Shown here one piece after another: positions 50,970-60,080 of a stretch of 64,000 nucleotides of DNA. The translations under genes and the position numbers were made by a program. The stretch is from Eubacteriales bacterium (lineage in GTDB: Bacteria; Bacillota; Clostridia; Oscillospirales; Oscillospiraceae). The notes beneath the pieces are model-generated. The model made no database searches and was not told the origin of the DNA. It saw nothing but the letters and a program-made list of their open reading frames with translations. The DNA lies in assembly GCA_030533415.1 (NCBI GenBank), contig JAUNJE010000001.1, positions 1 to 64,000 of the forward strand. Reading direction: 5' to 3'. Every line of letters begins with the position of its first letter. Within the stretch, counting starts at the first letter, position 1.

Positions 50970-51362
50970 GTGTTTAAGTTTATATTCGAAATACTGACCG
51001 ACCCTTTGGGGCTCCCTATAGAATGGTACTGGGAGTATCTGATTTTGGCTGTGATCGGTGTCGTTGCGTATGCTGTTGCTTACCGTTGCGTTGGCGATAT
51101 GTACAGCGGCGGGATGATTGACGGCAGCACAAGCGGTTCCTTCTTTCATTGGCTCATTCGCCTGATTCTGTTTGTTGTCCTGTGGGCAGTTACCTACGGA
51201 ATCATTGCAGCGGTAAAATGGCTGACGGATAATTGGGTGCTGGTTCTGTGTATCATGGGTGGAGTTGTCGTTGTTGCGGGTATCGCCACTGTTATTGCAA
51301 TAATGATCCGCAAGCGCAAAAATAAAATGGGATTGGAGGTGTTAGATGATGAGAGCAACTAA
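50970..51362 (+). CDS. Small membrane protein within the hsd operon
   Basis: A 130-residue protein from GTG 50970 (AAAGGAGG about ten bases upstream) with about three transmembrane helices: YWEYLILAVIGVVAYAVAYRCV, FFHWLIRLILFVVLWAVTYGII and WVLVLCIMGGVVVVAGIATVIAIMI. A cytosolic basic tail follows (RKRKNKMG). Nothing like it belongs to the classical Hsd set. It ends inside hsdS (17-base overlap), so it is co-translated. It may be a membrane tether or effector; function unknown. Confidence 0.8.
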   Translation: MFKFIFEILTDPLGLPIEWYWEYLILAVIGVVAYAVAYRCVGDMYSGGMIDGSTSGSFFHWLIRLILFVVLWAVTYGIIAAVKWLTDNWVLVLCIMGGVVVVAGIATVIAIMIRKRKNKMGLEVLDDESN

Positions 51363-52590
51363 AGATAGCGGCTTTGAGTGGATTGGAATAATCCCGGCAG
51401 AATGGGGTCTGTCCAAAATCGGACAGGTTTATAGGCTTAGAAACACGAAGGTCAGTGATACCGACTATCCGCCGTTGTCCGTTACCAATAAAGGAATCGT
51501 TCCTCAATTGGATACAGCGGCTAAAACAAACGCCCATGATGATCGCAAACTCGTTAAAAAAGGCGACTTTGCTATCAACAGTCGTTCTGACAGACGAGGC
51601 TCATGCGGAATTTCCGATTACGATGGTTCCGTATCACTTATCAATACTATCTTGGCACCGCTGAACGAAATGAATCCGGGGTATTATGATTGGCTGTTCC
51701 ACACAGTCCAATTCGGAGATGAGTTCTATAAGTTTGGTCACGGTATAGTTGACGATCTCTGGACTACGGGCTGGCAGGAGATGAAGAAAATTACCATACC
51801 AACGCCGCCGCTTCCTGAGCAACAGCGCATCGCCGATTTTCTTGATGCTAAATGCGCCGAGATTGATGCGCTGACCGCCGATATTCAGACCCAGATCGAC
51901 ACACTGGAGCAGTACAAGCGGTCTGTCATCACCGAAACTGTCACAAAGGGACTGAACCCGAATGCAGAAATGAAGGACAGCGGAATTCAGTGGATTGGCA
52001 ATATGCCCGCACACTGGGATGTTATCCGTGGCAAGTACATTCTTCGCTATATGCAGAAGCCCGTGCGTGAGGATGACGGTGTAATCACCTGTTTCCGCGA
52101 CGGTGAGGTTACTCTCAGAAGTAACCGCCGTGAGGACGGATTTACAATGTCCGACAAAGAAATCGGCTATCAAGGTATTGATGTTGGTGACTTGGTCGTT
52201 CACGGGATGGATGGTTTTGCAGGTTCTATCGGTATCTCCGATTCGAGAGGTAAGGCTTCTCCGGTTCTCAATGTGCTGGATACCGACCAGTGCAAGCGGT
52301 ACATCATGTATTATCTGCGCAGCATGGCTTACAGTGATGTGTTTCTTGCATTAGCGACCGGCATCCGTGTGCGCTCCTGTGACCTTCGGTGGAACAAGCT
52401 GGTGGAGCTTTCCTATCCGGTACCGCCGCTGGATGAGCAGAATGCCATCGTAAAGCACATCGATTCTGTGCTTTCAAAAGCGGATGCTGTTATCGCCGAT
52501 AAAAAAGCACAGCTTGCAACACTCGACGAATACAAAAAATCCCTGATCTTTGAGTATGTAACCGGCAAGAAGGAGGTGCCTGCGTCATGA
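51346..52590 (+). CDS. hsdS: Type I restriction specificity subunit
   Basis: A 414-residue protein with two target recognition domains and two coiled-coil repeats, the standard HsdS plan. Conserved repeats frame the halves: KDSGFEWIGIIPAEW (residue 5) and KDSGIQWIGNMPAHW (about 208). Helical spacers PPLPEQQRIADFLDAKCAEIDALTADIQTQI and PPLDEQNAIVKHIDSVLSKADAVIADKK determine the spacing of the bipartite recognition site. ATG 51346 overlaps the membrane protein gene. Recognition sequence cannot be read from the protein. Confidence 0.95.
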   Translation: MMRATKDSGFEWIGIIPAEWGLSKIGQVYRLRNTKVSDTDYPPLSVTNKGIVPQLDTAAKTNAHDDRKLVKKGDFAINSRSDRRGSCGISDYDGSVSLINTILAPLNEMNPGYYDWLFHTVQFGDEFYKFGHGIVDDLWTTGWQEMKKITIPTPPLPEQQRIADFLDAKCAEIDALTADIQTQIDTLEQYKRSVITETVTKGLNPNAEMKDSGIQWIGNMPAHWDVIRGKYILRYMQKPVREDDGVITCFRDGEVTLRSNRREDGFTMSDKEIGYQGIDVGDLVVHGMDGFAGSIGISDSRGKASPVLNVLDTDQCKRYIMYYLRSMAYSDVFLALATGIRVRSCDLRWNKLVELSYPVPPLDEQNAIVKHIDSVLSKADAVIADKKAQLATLDEYKKSLIFEYVTGKKEVPAS

Positions 52591-52988
52591 AAGCTGAATA
52601 TGTAACATCAACCATTGGCATAGGCACCGAACTTCATATTTCTGCTGCTGAGTACAAGCGCATCAATAGCGAGGAAGGATGGAGTGATAATCCTAACCTA
52701 ATGTTTGCAATACGCTCTTATGTGCAAGCAAATCAAAGCGTAAATACGATTAGAAGCAGGGATTTGGAAGAAGCCTACCGACACATTAAAAAAGTTGGCA
52801 CTATTGTGCTCGTGACCAAAACGGACGGCGAGATTGCATGGTGTGAGGTTTATGCAGTTACGGATGGTGAAATCATCCCTGTTATCACCAGCAAGGACGG
52901 AAGCCATTTTGATATTAACTATTCGAGCAAAACAAAGCGCCAAATGAACAAAATCCGGCAAGAACGGGAGGCTGATTCGCATGAATAA
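52587..52988 (+). CDS. Unrecognised ORF between hsdS and hsdR
   Basis: A 133-residue protein whose ATG overlaps the hsdS stop (ATGA) and whose end overlaps the hsdR start by eight bases, so it is certainly translated with the system. Segments: AAEYKRINSEEGWSDNPNLMFAIRSYVQANQSV, TIVLVTKTDGEIAWCEVYAVTDGEIIPVITSKDG and a basic C-terminus (SSKTKRQMNKIRQERE). No family recognised. Position suggests an accessory or anti-restriction safety factor, untested. Confidence 0.75.
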   Translation: MKAEYVTSTIGIGTELHISAAEYKRINSEEGWSDNPNLMFAIRSYVQANQSVNTIRSRDLEEAYRHIKKVGTIVLVTKTDGEIAWCEVYAVTDGEIIPVITSKDGSHFDINYSSKTKRQMNKIRQEREADSHE

Positions 52989-55947
52989 TATTCTCTCCGA
53001 AAAAGAATATCAGCATTTTATCATGGACAGGCTCTCGCAGGACAACGGTTACATCGTCCGCAAGGCGACAAGCTACGACCGCCTCTTTGCTATGGACAGA
53101 GAGCTGCTGTTTCAGTTTCTGAACGATACCCAGCCGGATGAGGTGGCGGCACTCCGCAAAATCTACAAAGCCGACCTTGAGGACACCATCGTCAGCTTTA
53201 TCAATGCCGAGGTCACAAAAGCGCGCGGCAGCCTGCTGGATGTGCTGAAGCACGGCATTGAAATCTCCAATATGAAGCTGGAGCTCATGTATACCAAACC
53301 TGCCACCACCTTTAACCGGGAACTGCTGGCAAAGTATGGGAAGAATATTTTCTCCGTTATGGAGGAGGTCTGGGCAAGCGATGATGAGCGGGTTGACCTG
53401 GTCATCTTCCTGAACGGCATTGCCATTATGTCTTTTGAACTGAAATGCAATGCCGCCGGTCAGTCGTACCAAGACGCCATTTATCAGTTCCGTGTTGACC
53501 GTAACCCGAAGACCCGGCTGTTTTGGTTCAAGGCCGGATGCCTTGTGAACTTTGCGATGGATCTGGAGCAGGTCTATATGACCACCAAGCTCGCCGAGAA
53601 CTCCACCTTCTTCCTGCCCTTCAACATGGGCAACGGCGAAGGCGTCAATGCCGGTGCGGGCAATCCTACCTTCAAAGACAAATACAGCGTCGCCTATATG
53701 TGGGAGGACATTCTGAAAAAGGACACTGTCCTCGACCTCATCAGCAAGTTCATCTTCATCGAGACTAAGGAAAGCAAGGATGAACTGACCGGGAAAACGA
53801 AGAAGTCCGAAAACATTATCTTTCCCCGGTATCACCAGCTGGATGTGATCCGCAAGCTGCTGGCGGATGTGCGGGAGAACGGCTCTACGCAGAATTATCT
53901 GATCCAGCACAGCGCAGGCTCCGGCAAAACAAACTCCATTGCTTGGCTGGCGCATCGGCTCACTTCGCTGCACGATGCAGATAACAAAATCATTTTTGAT
54001 AATGTCGTTATCGTCACCGACCGTGTTGTGGTCGACCGCCAGCTTCAGAAAGCCATTATGGGCATGGAGCACAAAGCCGGACTTATCCGTGTAATGGACG
54101 ATAAATGCAACTCTGCCGACCTTGCGATTGCCCTGAACGGCAACACAAAGATCATTGCAACCACGATTCAGAAATTCCCGTACATCGTGGACAGCGTTGC
54201 AGGGCTGAAAGGCAAGCGGTTTGCCGTTATCATCGACGAGGCGCATTCTTCTACTGCCGGTAAGGATATGGCGGCAGTCACCATGTCGTTGGGCTCCGGC
54301 GACCAGGAAATCGGCGATGTCGAAGACATGATTACGGACGAGATCCGCCGCAACGGTAAACAGGCCAATGTCTCCATGTTTGCCTTCACCGCCACGCCCA
54401 AACCCACAACGATTCAGTTGTTCGGTCGGCTAAACACCAAAGGGCAGCGTGAGGCGTTCCACATTTACTCCATGAAGCAGGCCATCGAGGAAGGCTTTAT
54501 TCTGGATGTGCTCCAGAACTACACCACTTACGATACCTTCTATCAGCTGAACAAGGAAATCGAAGAAGATCCTCGCTGCAAGACGGCCGACGCAAAAAGG
54601 CAAATCGCCCGCTTCGTAGAGCTGCATGAAACGAACATTGCACAGCGTGTGGAGGTCATCGTTGAGCATTTCCGTACCACGGTTATGCCGGAGCTTGGTG
54701 GTATGGCAAAGGCAATGGTCATTACTGCTTCGCGGCAGGGGGCGGTCAAATACCGTCAGGCGTTTGAAAACTACACCAAGAAAAAGGGCTACACCGACAT
54801 CAAGGCACTGGTCGCTTTCTCCGGCAAGGTGAAGCTGCCGGACGATGATACCGAATACTCTGAGGCATCCATGAACGGCTTCCCGGAGGATCGGCTGACA
54901 AAGGAATTCGACAAGGATGAATACCAGGTGCTTTTGGTTGCAAACAAGTATCAGACCGGATTCGACCAACCGAAGCTCTGTGCTATGTATGTCCTCAAGA
55001 AGCTGAGGGGCGTTTCCGCCGTTCAGACGCTTTCCCGCCTGAACCGAATCTGCCCGCCGTTTGAGAAGAAAACCTTTGTGCTGGACTTTGTGAATACATA
55101 CGAGGACATCAAGGCTGCGTTTGCACCGTACTATACGACCACCTTGCTTTCCACATCTGTAACGCCGCCGGCGATTTATGATTTGGAGGCGCAGATCGAT
55201 GCGTACACCGTTCTTGACCCCGATGATATCGAAAAAGCCAACGAGCTGCTCTACAAGGGGAATATCTCCTCCAAGGATAAGCAGAAGCTGACTTTCTACT
55301 TCAAGCGGGCAAAGAACATGATCGAGCAGTATGAGCTTATTAAGCAGCACGAAATTGTGTCCATGATGCGCCATTTCGTCCGATTTTATGAGTTCCTGCT
55401 GCAGGTGTCCTGTTTTGAGGATACCGACCTGCATAAAAAGTACAACTTCATCACCTATCTGCTGGCTTATATCAATATCAAGCATCCGGGCGGCGGATAT
55501 AATCTGGACGGCAAGATTAAGGCTACAAATTTCGTTCAGAAAAAGGCGGAGGAGCATACGACACCAAACCTTGTCGCACAGCCTGTGGTAAAGCTGCCGA
55601 CCGCCGAGAGCTTTGGCTTGACCGAAGCGAAGGAAGAACGGCTTTCCCAGATCATTGCCGAAATCAACAGCCGTACAGGAAAAGCCTACGATAACGATGT
55701 AGCTGTCAAGGCTATGCTGCAGATTCGGGATATTCTGCTGAAATCCGACAAGCTGAAAACCAGCGCACGGAACAACACCGTCAAGGATTTCGAGTTCTCA
55801 TATTTTGATGACATTGACGATGCACTGATTGAGGGATTGGAGCAGAACCAGGATTTCTTCTCGCTTCTTCTCAGCAACGATGAAATCAAGCGGCAGGTAC
55901 TTGGCATCTTCACAGACGAAATTTATAAAAGCCTGAGAGAGGCATAA
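52981..55947 (+). CDS. hsdR: Type I restriction endonuclease subunit
   Basis: A 988-residue motor-nuclease. The N-terminal PD-(D/E)xK nuclease has ERVDLVIFLNGIAIMSFELKC, with catalytic D and ExK. SF2 helicase motifs follow: I HSAGSGKTNSIAWLAHRL, Ia, II IIDEAHSS, III FTATPKPT, and later KYQTGFDQPKL (motif V) and VQTLSRLNRICP (VI). The C-terminal part binds the methylase core. It pulls DNA through the HsdMS complex and cuts unmodified DNA at a distance. All catalytic motifs appear intact. Confidence 0.96.
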   Translation: MNNILSEKEYQHFIMDRLSQDNGYIVRKATSYDRLFAMDRELLFQFLNDTQPDEVAALRKIYKADLEDTIVSFINAEVTKARGSLLDVLKHGIEISNMKLELMYTKPATTFNRELLAKYGKNIFSVMEEVWASDDERVDLVIFLNGIAIMSFELKCNAAGQSYQDAIYQFRVDRNPKTRLFWFKAGCLVNFAMDLEQVYMTTKLAENSTFFLPFNMGNGEGVNAGAGNPTFKDKYSVAYMWEDILKKDTVLDLISKFIFIETKESKDELTGKTKKSENIIFPRYHQLDVIRKLLADVRENGSTQNYLIQHSAGSGKTNSIAWLAHRLTSLHDADNKIIFDNVVIVTDRVVVDRQLQKAIMGMEHKAGLIRVMDDKCNSADLAIALNGNTKIIATTIQKFPYIVDSVAGLKGKRFAVIIDEAHSSTAGKDMAAVTMSLGSGDQEIGDVEDMITDEIRRNGKQANVSMFAFTATPKPTTIQLFGRLNTKGQREAFHIYSMKQAIEEGFILDVLQNYTTYDTFYQLNKEIEEDPRCKTADAKRQIARFVELHETNIAQRVEVIVEHFRTTVMPELGGMAKAMVITASRQGAVKYRQAFENYTKKKGYTDIKALVAFSGKVKLPDDDTEYSEASMNGFPEDRLTKEFDKDEYQVLLVANKYQTGFDQPKLCAMYVLKKLRGVSAVQTLSRLNRICPPFEKKTFVLDFVNTYEDIKAAFAPYYTTTLLSTSVTPPAIYDLEAQIDAYTVLDPDDIEKANELLYKGNISSKDKQKLTFYFKRAKNMIEQYELIKQHEIVSMMRHFVRFYEFLLQVSCFEDTDLHKKYNFITYLLAYINIKHPGGGYNLDGKIKATNFVQKKAEEHTTPNLVAQPVVKLPTAESFGLTEAKEERLSQIIAEINSRTGKAYDNDVAVKAMLQIRDILLKSDKLKTSARNNTVKDFEFSYFDDIDDALIEGLEQNQDFFSLLLSNDEIKRQVLGIFTDEIYKSLREA

Positions 55948-55959
55948 AGGGGTGGTATC

Positions 55960-58356
55960 ATGTTTGACCAATTTCGATTAAAAGATGTACTGGCACAGTA
56001 CAAACAGAATTTTGTCTCCACGCAATGGGGCAATGAAAAATATAAATGGGAAGCCGTTAAATGGTTTCAGGATAATTGGGATGTGAACGCTCAGAACTTC
56101 CCCGAAATGCTGAACCGCTCTCTTGACAAGACTTTCAATCTGCTGGCGTCCAACAACAATTTCCCCAAGGGTATGATTGTAGGCTTTGCTAAGGCAGCAC
56201 CGGAAGAGGTTCGGGCGATGTTTATTTCGTTGTTCGACGAGAGCAAGGATGTATTCGAGCGCATGAATGCGTTCAAATTACAGTCCTCTATCCTGCTTGA
56301 GAAATACGGGAACGGCGCAGCGCAGCACTACCAGTACGAAAATGCCATCAGCACCTACCTTTGGCTCCGCTACCCGGACAAGTATTACATCTACAAGTTC
56401 GGTGAGGTAAAAACCGTCGCAAACGAGCTTGAGGCGGATTACCGTTTCAAGAAAGGTGCTTATGCCGATAACATCCGAAACTTTCTGAAACTCTACGATG
56501 AAATCAGCCTTGCCCTCAAAGAGGACGCGGAGCTCGTCAATCTGTTTCAGTCACAGCTGACGGATACCTGCTATCCCGACCCTGAACTCAAAACGCTGAC
56601 TATCGATGTGGGATTCTATATCAGCAGATTTTATTCTCAAAAGGATTCAGACATTCAAGCGGAGAACGAGTGGTTCCCGGCAACATATACTCCCGGCTTC
56701 TCTGAGGACGATTGGGTGAAACTGCTGGGCGATTCCGAAATATTCACTACAGGCAGTCTTGAAATCATGAAGCGCATGAAAGACTACGGCGGTCAGGCTA
56801 CCTGCACACAGCTTGCAGTCAAATACGGCGAATCCAAGAACTTTTACAACACAGGATCCTCGTCTCTTGCCAAACGAATTGCTGATAAGACCGGCTGTCC
56901 GGTTATGGAGGCGGATACGGAAAACTCTAAGTGGTGGCCTATTCTCTATGTGGGTCGTTATGCATCAAAAGAGGAACAAGGCTCTTATACTTGGAAGCTT
57001 CGTGACGAACTGTCCGCTGCACTGGACAAAGTTGATCTGTCTGGGATTGAACTGTATGTGAAAGCGGCACCCGGCGAAGAAGACTGCGGCTATTGGTGGC
57101 TGAATGCGAACCCGAAAATCTGGAGCTTTTCCGACATTGCTGTCGGGGAGGTGCAGTCCTACACGCTCTACAATGAAAACGGTAACAAACGCCGTATTTT
57201 TCAAAACTTCCTGGATGCAAAAGCCGGAGACATGATTATCGGCTATGAATCCAACCCGGTAAAGCAAATCGTGGCAATTGGCCGTATCAGCGCAGAGCAG
57301 GATGGCGAAAAATTGTTCTTTGAAAAAGTGGAAGGCTTGACCTCTCCCATTGACTATGCGACGCTGAAGGAATGCCCGGAACTGGAGCGCATGGAGTATT
57401 TCCAGAATCCGCAGGGCAGCCTGTTCAAACTCACCAGGGGCGAATATGACTTCATCCTTGATATGATTCGTGAGGAGAATCCGGTAGCGCAGGAAGCATC
57501 CATTGATGCCTACACAAAAAGCGATTTCCTTGATGAAGTGTATATGACCGAAAAACGCTACGAGAACCTTGTGGCCGTTCTGCGCAATAAGAAGAATATC
57601 ATTCTGCAGGGTGCTCCCGGCGTCGGCAAGACCTTTGCCGCAAGACGCCTGGCATGGTCCATGATGGGAGAAAAGGATGACAGCCGCATCGAGTTCGTCC
57701 AGTTCCATCAGAATTACTCTTACGAAGATTTCATGATGGGCTACAAGCCTGTAGAGGATGGCTTTGAGCTGAAATATGGCATCTTCTATCGTTTCTGCCA
57801 AAAAGCCTCCAACCAGCCGGACAAGGAATTCTTCTTCATTATCGATGAGATCAACCGTGGCAATATGAGCAAAATTTTCGGTGAGCTGCTTATGCTGATT
57901 GAAAAGGATTACCGTGGCACCAAGGCAACGCTGGCATACAACGGACTTTCTTTCTCCGTTCCCAAGAACCTGTATATCATCGGTATGATGAATACGGCAG
58001 ACCGTAGCCTCGCTATGATCGACTATGCACTCCGTCGCCGCTTCAGCTTCTTTGAGGTCGAACCCGGCTTTGATTCGGAGGGCTTCATCCATTATCAGAA
58101 CGGACTGAATAACGAAACGCTGAACGAACTGGTGTCCAAGGTGAAGGATCTAAATCGTGAAATTGCCGCAGACAAATCTCTTGGCAAGGGCTTTTGTATC
58201 GGACACAGTTATTTTTGCGGCAGAGATGTCTGTACGGATGAATGGCTGCACTCCATTGTCGATTATGATATTCTGCCAATGCTCAGCGAGTACTGGTTCG
58301 ATGACGCAAACAAACTCCAGCGTTGGGAGAATATTTTGCAGGGTGTGTTTCAATGA
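55960..58356 (+). CDS. mcrB: McrB-type AAA+ GTPase with EVE-like domain
   Basis: A 798-residue protein. The N-terminal about 215 residues (DVLAQYKQNFVSTQWGNEKYKWEAVKWFQDNWDV...) are an unassigned helical domain. Residues about 380-510 (YWWLNANPKIWSFSDIAVGEVQSY, GDMIIGYESNPVKQIVAIGRI) resemble an EVE/PUA-type reader of modified bases. The McrB AAA+ domain follows: IILQGAPGVGKTFAARRLAW (Walker A), FFFIIDEINRGNMSKIFGELLMLIE (Walker B) and IGMMNTADRSLAMIDYALRRRF (GTPase signature). It should recognise modified DNA and drive McrC cleavage with GTP. Confidence 0.92.
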   Translation: MFDQFRLKDVLAQYKQNFVSTQWGNEKYKWEAVKWFQDNWDVNAQNFPEMLNRSLDKTFNLLASNNNFPKGMIVGFAKAAPEEVRAMFISLFDESKDVFERMNAFKLQSSILLEKYGNGAAQHYQYENAISTYLWLRYPDKYYIYKFGEVKTVANELEADYRFKKGAYADNIRNFLKLYDEISLALKEDAELVNLFQSQLTDTCYPDPELKTLTIDVGFYISRFYSQKDSDIQAENEWFPATYTPGFSEDDWVKLLGDSEIFTTGSLEIMKRMKDYGGQATCTQLAVKYGESKNFYNTGSSSLAKRIADKTGCPVMEADTENSKWWPILYVGRYASKEEQGSYTWKLRDELSAALDKVDLSGIELYVKAAPGEEDCGYWWLNANPKIWSFSDIAVGEVQSYTLYNENGNKRRIFQNFLDAKAGDMIIGYESNPVKQIVAIGRISAEQDGEKLFFEKVEGLTSPIDYATLKECPELERMEYFQNPQGSLFKLTRGEYDFILDMIREENPVAQEASIDAYTKSDFLDEVYMTEKRYENLVAVLRNKKNIILQGAPGVGKTFAARRLAWSMMGEKDDSRIEFVQFHQNYSYEDFMMGYKPVEDGFELKYGIFYRFCQKASNQPDKEFFFIIDEINRGNMSKIFGELLMLIEKDYRGTKATLAYNGLSFSVPKNLYIIGMMNTADRSLAMIDYALRRRFSFFEVEPGFDSEGFIHYQNGLNNETLNELVSKVKDLNREIAADKSLGKGFCIGHSYFCGRDVCTDEWLHSIVDYDILPMLSEYWFDDANKLQRWENILQGVFQ

Positions 58357-59405
58357 TCAAGGATAAGAGCATCTTCATAAAAAACATATATTATATGCTT
58401 TCGTATGCCTTCACGACGCTGAATCAAGGCGGTTATGAGGATGTTGCTACCGAGGAGTTCGAGAACATACATAACCTCTTTGCTGCGATTCTGGCGAAGG
58501 GCATCAGCAGACAGTTAAAACAGGGACTGTATCGGGAGTATTTGAATCGCAAAGAGGATGTTGCGGTAGTCCGTGGCAAGATCGATATGCCGGGAACCAT
58601 TCAGAACCGCCTGTCAAGGAAGCGAGTATTGGCCTGTGAATACGACGAGCTATCCGAAAACAATCTGCTGAACCAGATTCTCAAAACGACGGTCATGCTC
58701 TTACTGCGTCATGCAAGGGTGGATCAAGCACACAAAAGCGATTTGAAGAAAGAAATGTTGTTCTTCTCGAATATTGACACAATAGATCCTACCACGATCC
58801 GCTGGTCTGCCATTCGGTTTCAACGGAACAACAATACCTATCGTATGCTCATCAGTCTGTGCCAGCTGATTCTCGAAGGAATGCTGTTGACCACAGACTC
58901 CGGCGAATACCGACTGGCTTCTTTCATCGACGAGCAGCGTATGAACCGACTGTATGAGAAATTCATACTGGAGTACTACGCCAAGGAGTGTCCGCAGGTA
59001 ACGGCAACAGCATCTCAAATCCCGTGGGCGTTGGACGATGGCATCGGAACTATGCTCCCGGTCATGCAAAGCGACATTATGCTGGCCAGAGGCAATGAGG
59101 TTCTCATTATTGACGCTAAGTACTATACTCACACTACTCAAGCTCAGTATGATGTGCATACCCTGCACTCCGGCAATCTGTATCAGATTTTCACTTATGT
59201 GAAAAACAAAGATACCGAGTTCGGTGATGAACCGCATCGAGTATCCGGTATGCTTCTGTATGCCGCAACGGACGAAGCGATACAGCCGGATAACCGCTAT
59301 CGGATGAGCGGCAATCAAATCAGCGTTAAAACGCTTGATCTGAACCGAAATTTTTCTGAAATTGCGGCACAGCTGAACGCTATAGTGGAGGAGCATTTCT
59401 CTTAA
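58353..59405 (+). CDS. mcrC: McrC-type nuclease subunit
   Basis: A 350-residue protein overlapping the mcrB stop (ATGA). The C-terminal PD-(D/E)xK core is MLPVMQSDIMLARGNEVLIIDAKYY (D, then DAK), followed by HSGNLYQIFTYVKN, where Gln/Tyr complete the site. The N-terminal part (IFIKNIYYMLSYAFTTL, ILAKGISRQLKQGLYREY, VRGKIDMPGTIQNRL) matches the stalk that contacts McrB hexamers. It cuts modified DNA after McrB translocation. The last gene of the island. Confidence 0.93.
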   Translation: MIKDKSIFIKNIYYMLSYAFTTLNQGGYEDVATEEFENIHNLFAAILAKGISRQLKQGLYREYLNRKEDVAVVRGKIDMPGTIQNRLSRKRVLACEYDELSENNLLNQILKTTVMLLLRHARVDQAHKSDLKKEMLFFSNIDTIDPTTIRWSAIRFQRNNNTYRMLISLCQLILEGMLLTTDSGEYRLASFIDEQRMNRLYEKFILEYYAKECPQVTATASQIPWALDDGIGTMLPVMQSDIMLARGNEVLIIDAKYYTHTTQAQYDVHTLHSGNLYQIFTYVKNKDTEFGDEPHRVSGMLLYAATDEAIQPDNRYRMSGNQISVKTLDLNRNFSEIAAQLNAIVEEHFS

Positions 59406-59723
59406 CCTTTTAATTTTGCCATACCTTTTAATTATTCCAAAATCCGTACACCACAAGGCTTACGCCCCACGGTGCAGTCGGCCTTTGGAACGGTAGAAAC
59501 GCATAACTGGATAAAGAAAACAAGGGCTTTCGAAGTCAGCATTTGACCTCGAAAGTCCTTATTTCAAGCCTTTTTCGGCGGCGTTTGCCCCGGAGAAGGC
59601 TTTTTCTATTGTATCAAAATCAGCAGGAACATTGAACCCACATTAGGCAGCAGCGGTTCCGTTGCACCTTTTAATTATTCCTCTGACCGGATGCACACCC
59701 TTCAAGACCTTTAATTAAAAGGT
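59405..59723 (+). repeat. CCTTTTAATT repeats downstream of mcrC
   Basis: ACCTTTTAATT occurs at 59405-59415, and ACCTTTTAATTATTCC at 59423-59438 and 59666-59681. The near-palindrome ACCTTTAATTAAAAGGT lies at 59707-59723. Between the two 16-mers are about 230 bases with no gene but a short open tail (about 59444-59546) that could be a fragment of a lost gene. Confidence 0.55.
59524..59566 (+). terminator. Terminator of the defence operon
   Basis: GGGCTTTCGA / TCGAAAGTCC arms (59524-59533, 59549-59558) with GTC/GAC inner pairs, followed by TTATTT, about 120 bases past mcrC. Confidence 0.65.
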
Positions 59724-59835
59724 TTACCGACAAAAATGAAAAAAGGCCCTGCAGCACTCGTTTCTGAGCAGCCACAGAGCCTGTTATCGTTAAAAAGTAT
59801 TGAGAAAACCTTGTAAATCAAGGACTTTGCCAAAA

Positions 59836-59887
59836 GAAACTGGACACCAATCGTGATACGCATTGTATCAAAATTGGTGTCCAGTTA
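59836..59887 (-). terminator. tRNA-Arg terminator
   Basis: Perfect 14-bp stem, AACTGGACACCAAT at 59838-59851 with its complement at 59873-59886, plus an inner GATAC/GTATC stem. On the minus strand a TTTCTTTTG tract follows, directly behind the tRNA CCA end. Confidence 0.8.
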
Positions 59888-59964
59888 TGGTACGCCGGAA
59901 GGGACTCGAACCCCCGACCTACTGATTCGTAGTCAGTCACTCTATCCAACTGAGCTACCGGCGC
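59888..59964 (-). tRNA. trnR-ACG: tRNA-Arg (anticodon ACG)
   Basis: 77 bases including an encoded CCA. Acceptor GCGCCGG pairs with CCGGCGT (one G-U), the D stem is GCTC/GAGT, the anticodon stem ACTGA/TCAGT closes loop CTACGAA with anticodon ACG (A34 probably modified to inosine), and the T arm is GGGGG-TTCGAGT-CCCTT. It decodes CGN arginine codons. Its 3' end faces the defence island, the usual orientation for tRNA-adjacent integration, but no duplicated 3' end was found at the other side. Confidence 0.95.
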
Positions 59965-59992
59965 ATGCGCACTTTCCTGCAAGTGCCAGAGT

Positions 59993-60021
59993 ATAATAGC
60001 ATACCTTTCCGAAAAATGCAA
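59993..60021 (-). promoter_or_regulatory. tRNA-Arg promoter
   Basis: Minus strand TTGCAT (60016-60021) and TATTAT (59993-59998) with a 17-base spacer, about 28 bases before the tRNA 5' end. Confidence 0.7.
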
Positions 60022-60080
60022 GTACTTTTTCCAAATTTTTTCCCTCTTTCATTTTATTTTTCCGCCGCTCCCGTCCCGGC

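Noticed and set aside
52915..54246. 443-codon minus-strand frame opposite hsdR
   Set aside because: Antisense of the nuclease/helicase motifs; no RBS.
59888..59964. tRNA-Arg 3' end as attachment site of the prophage
   Set aside because: No copy of the tRNA 3' sequence is found near 1-2222 or elsewhere in the window.
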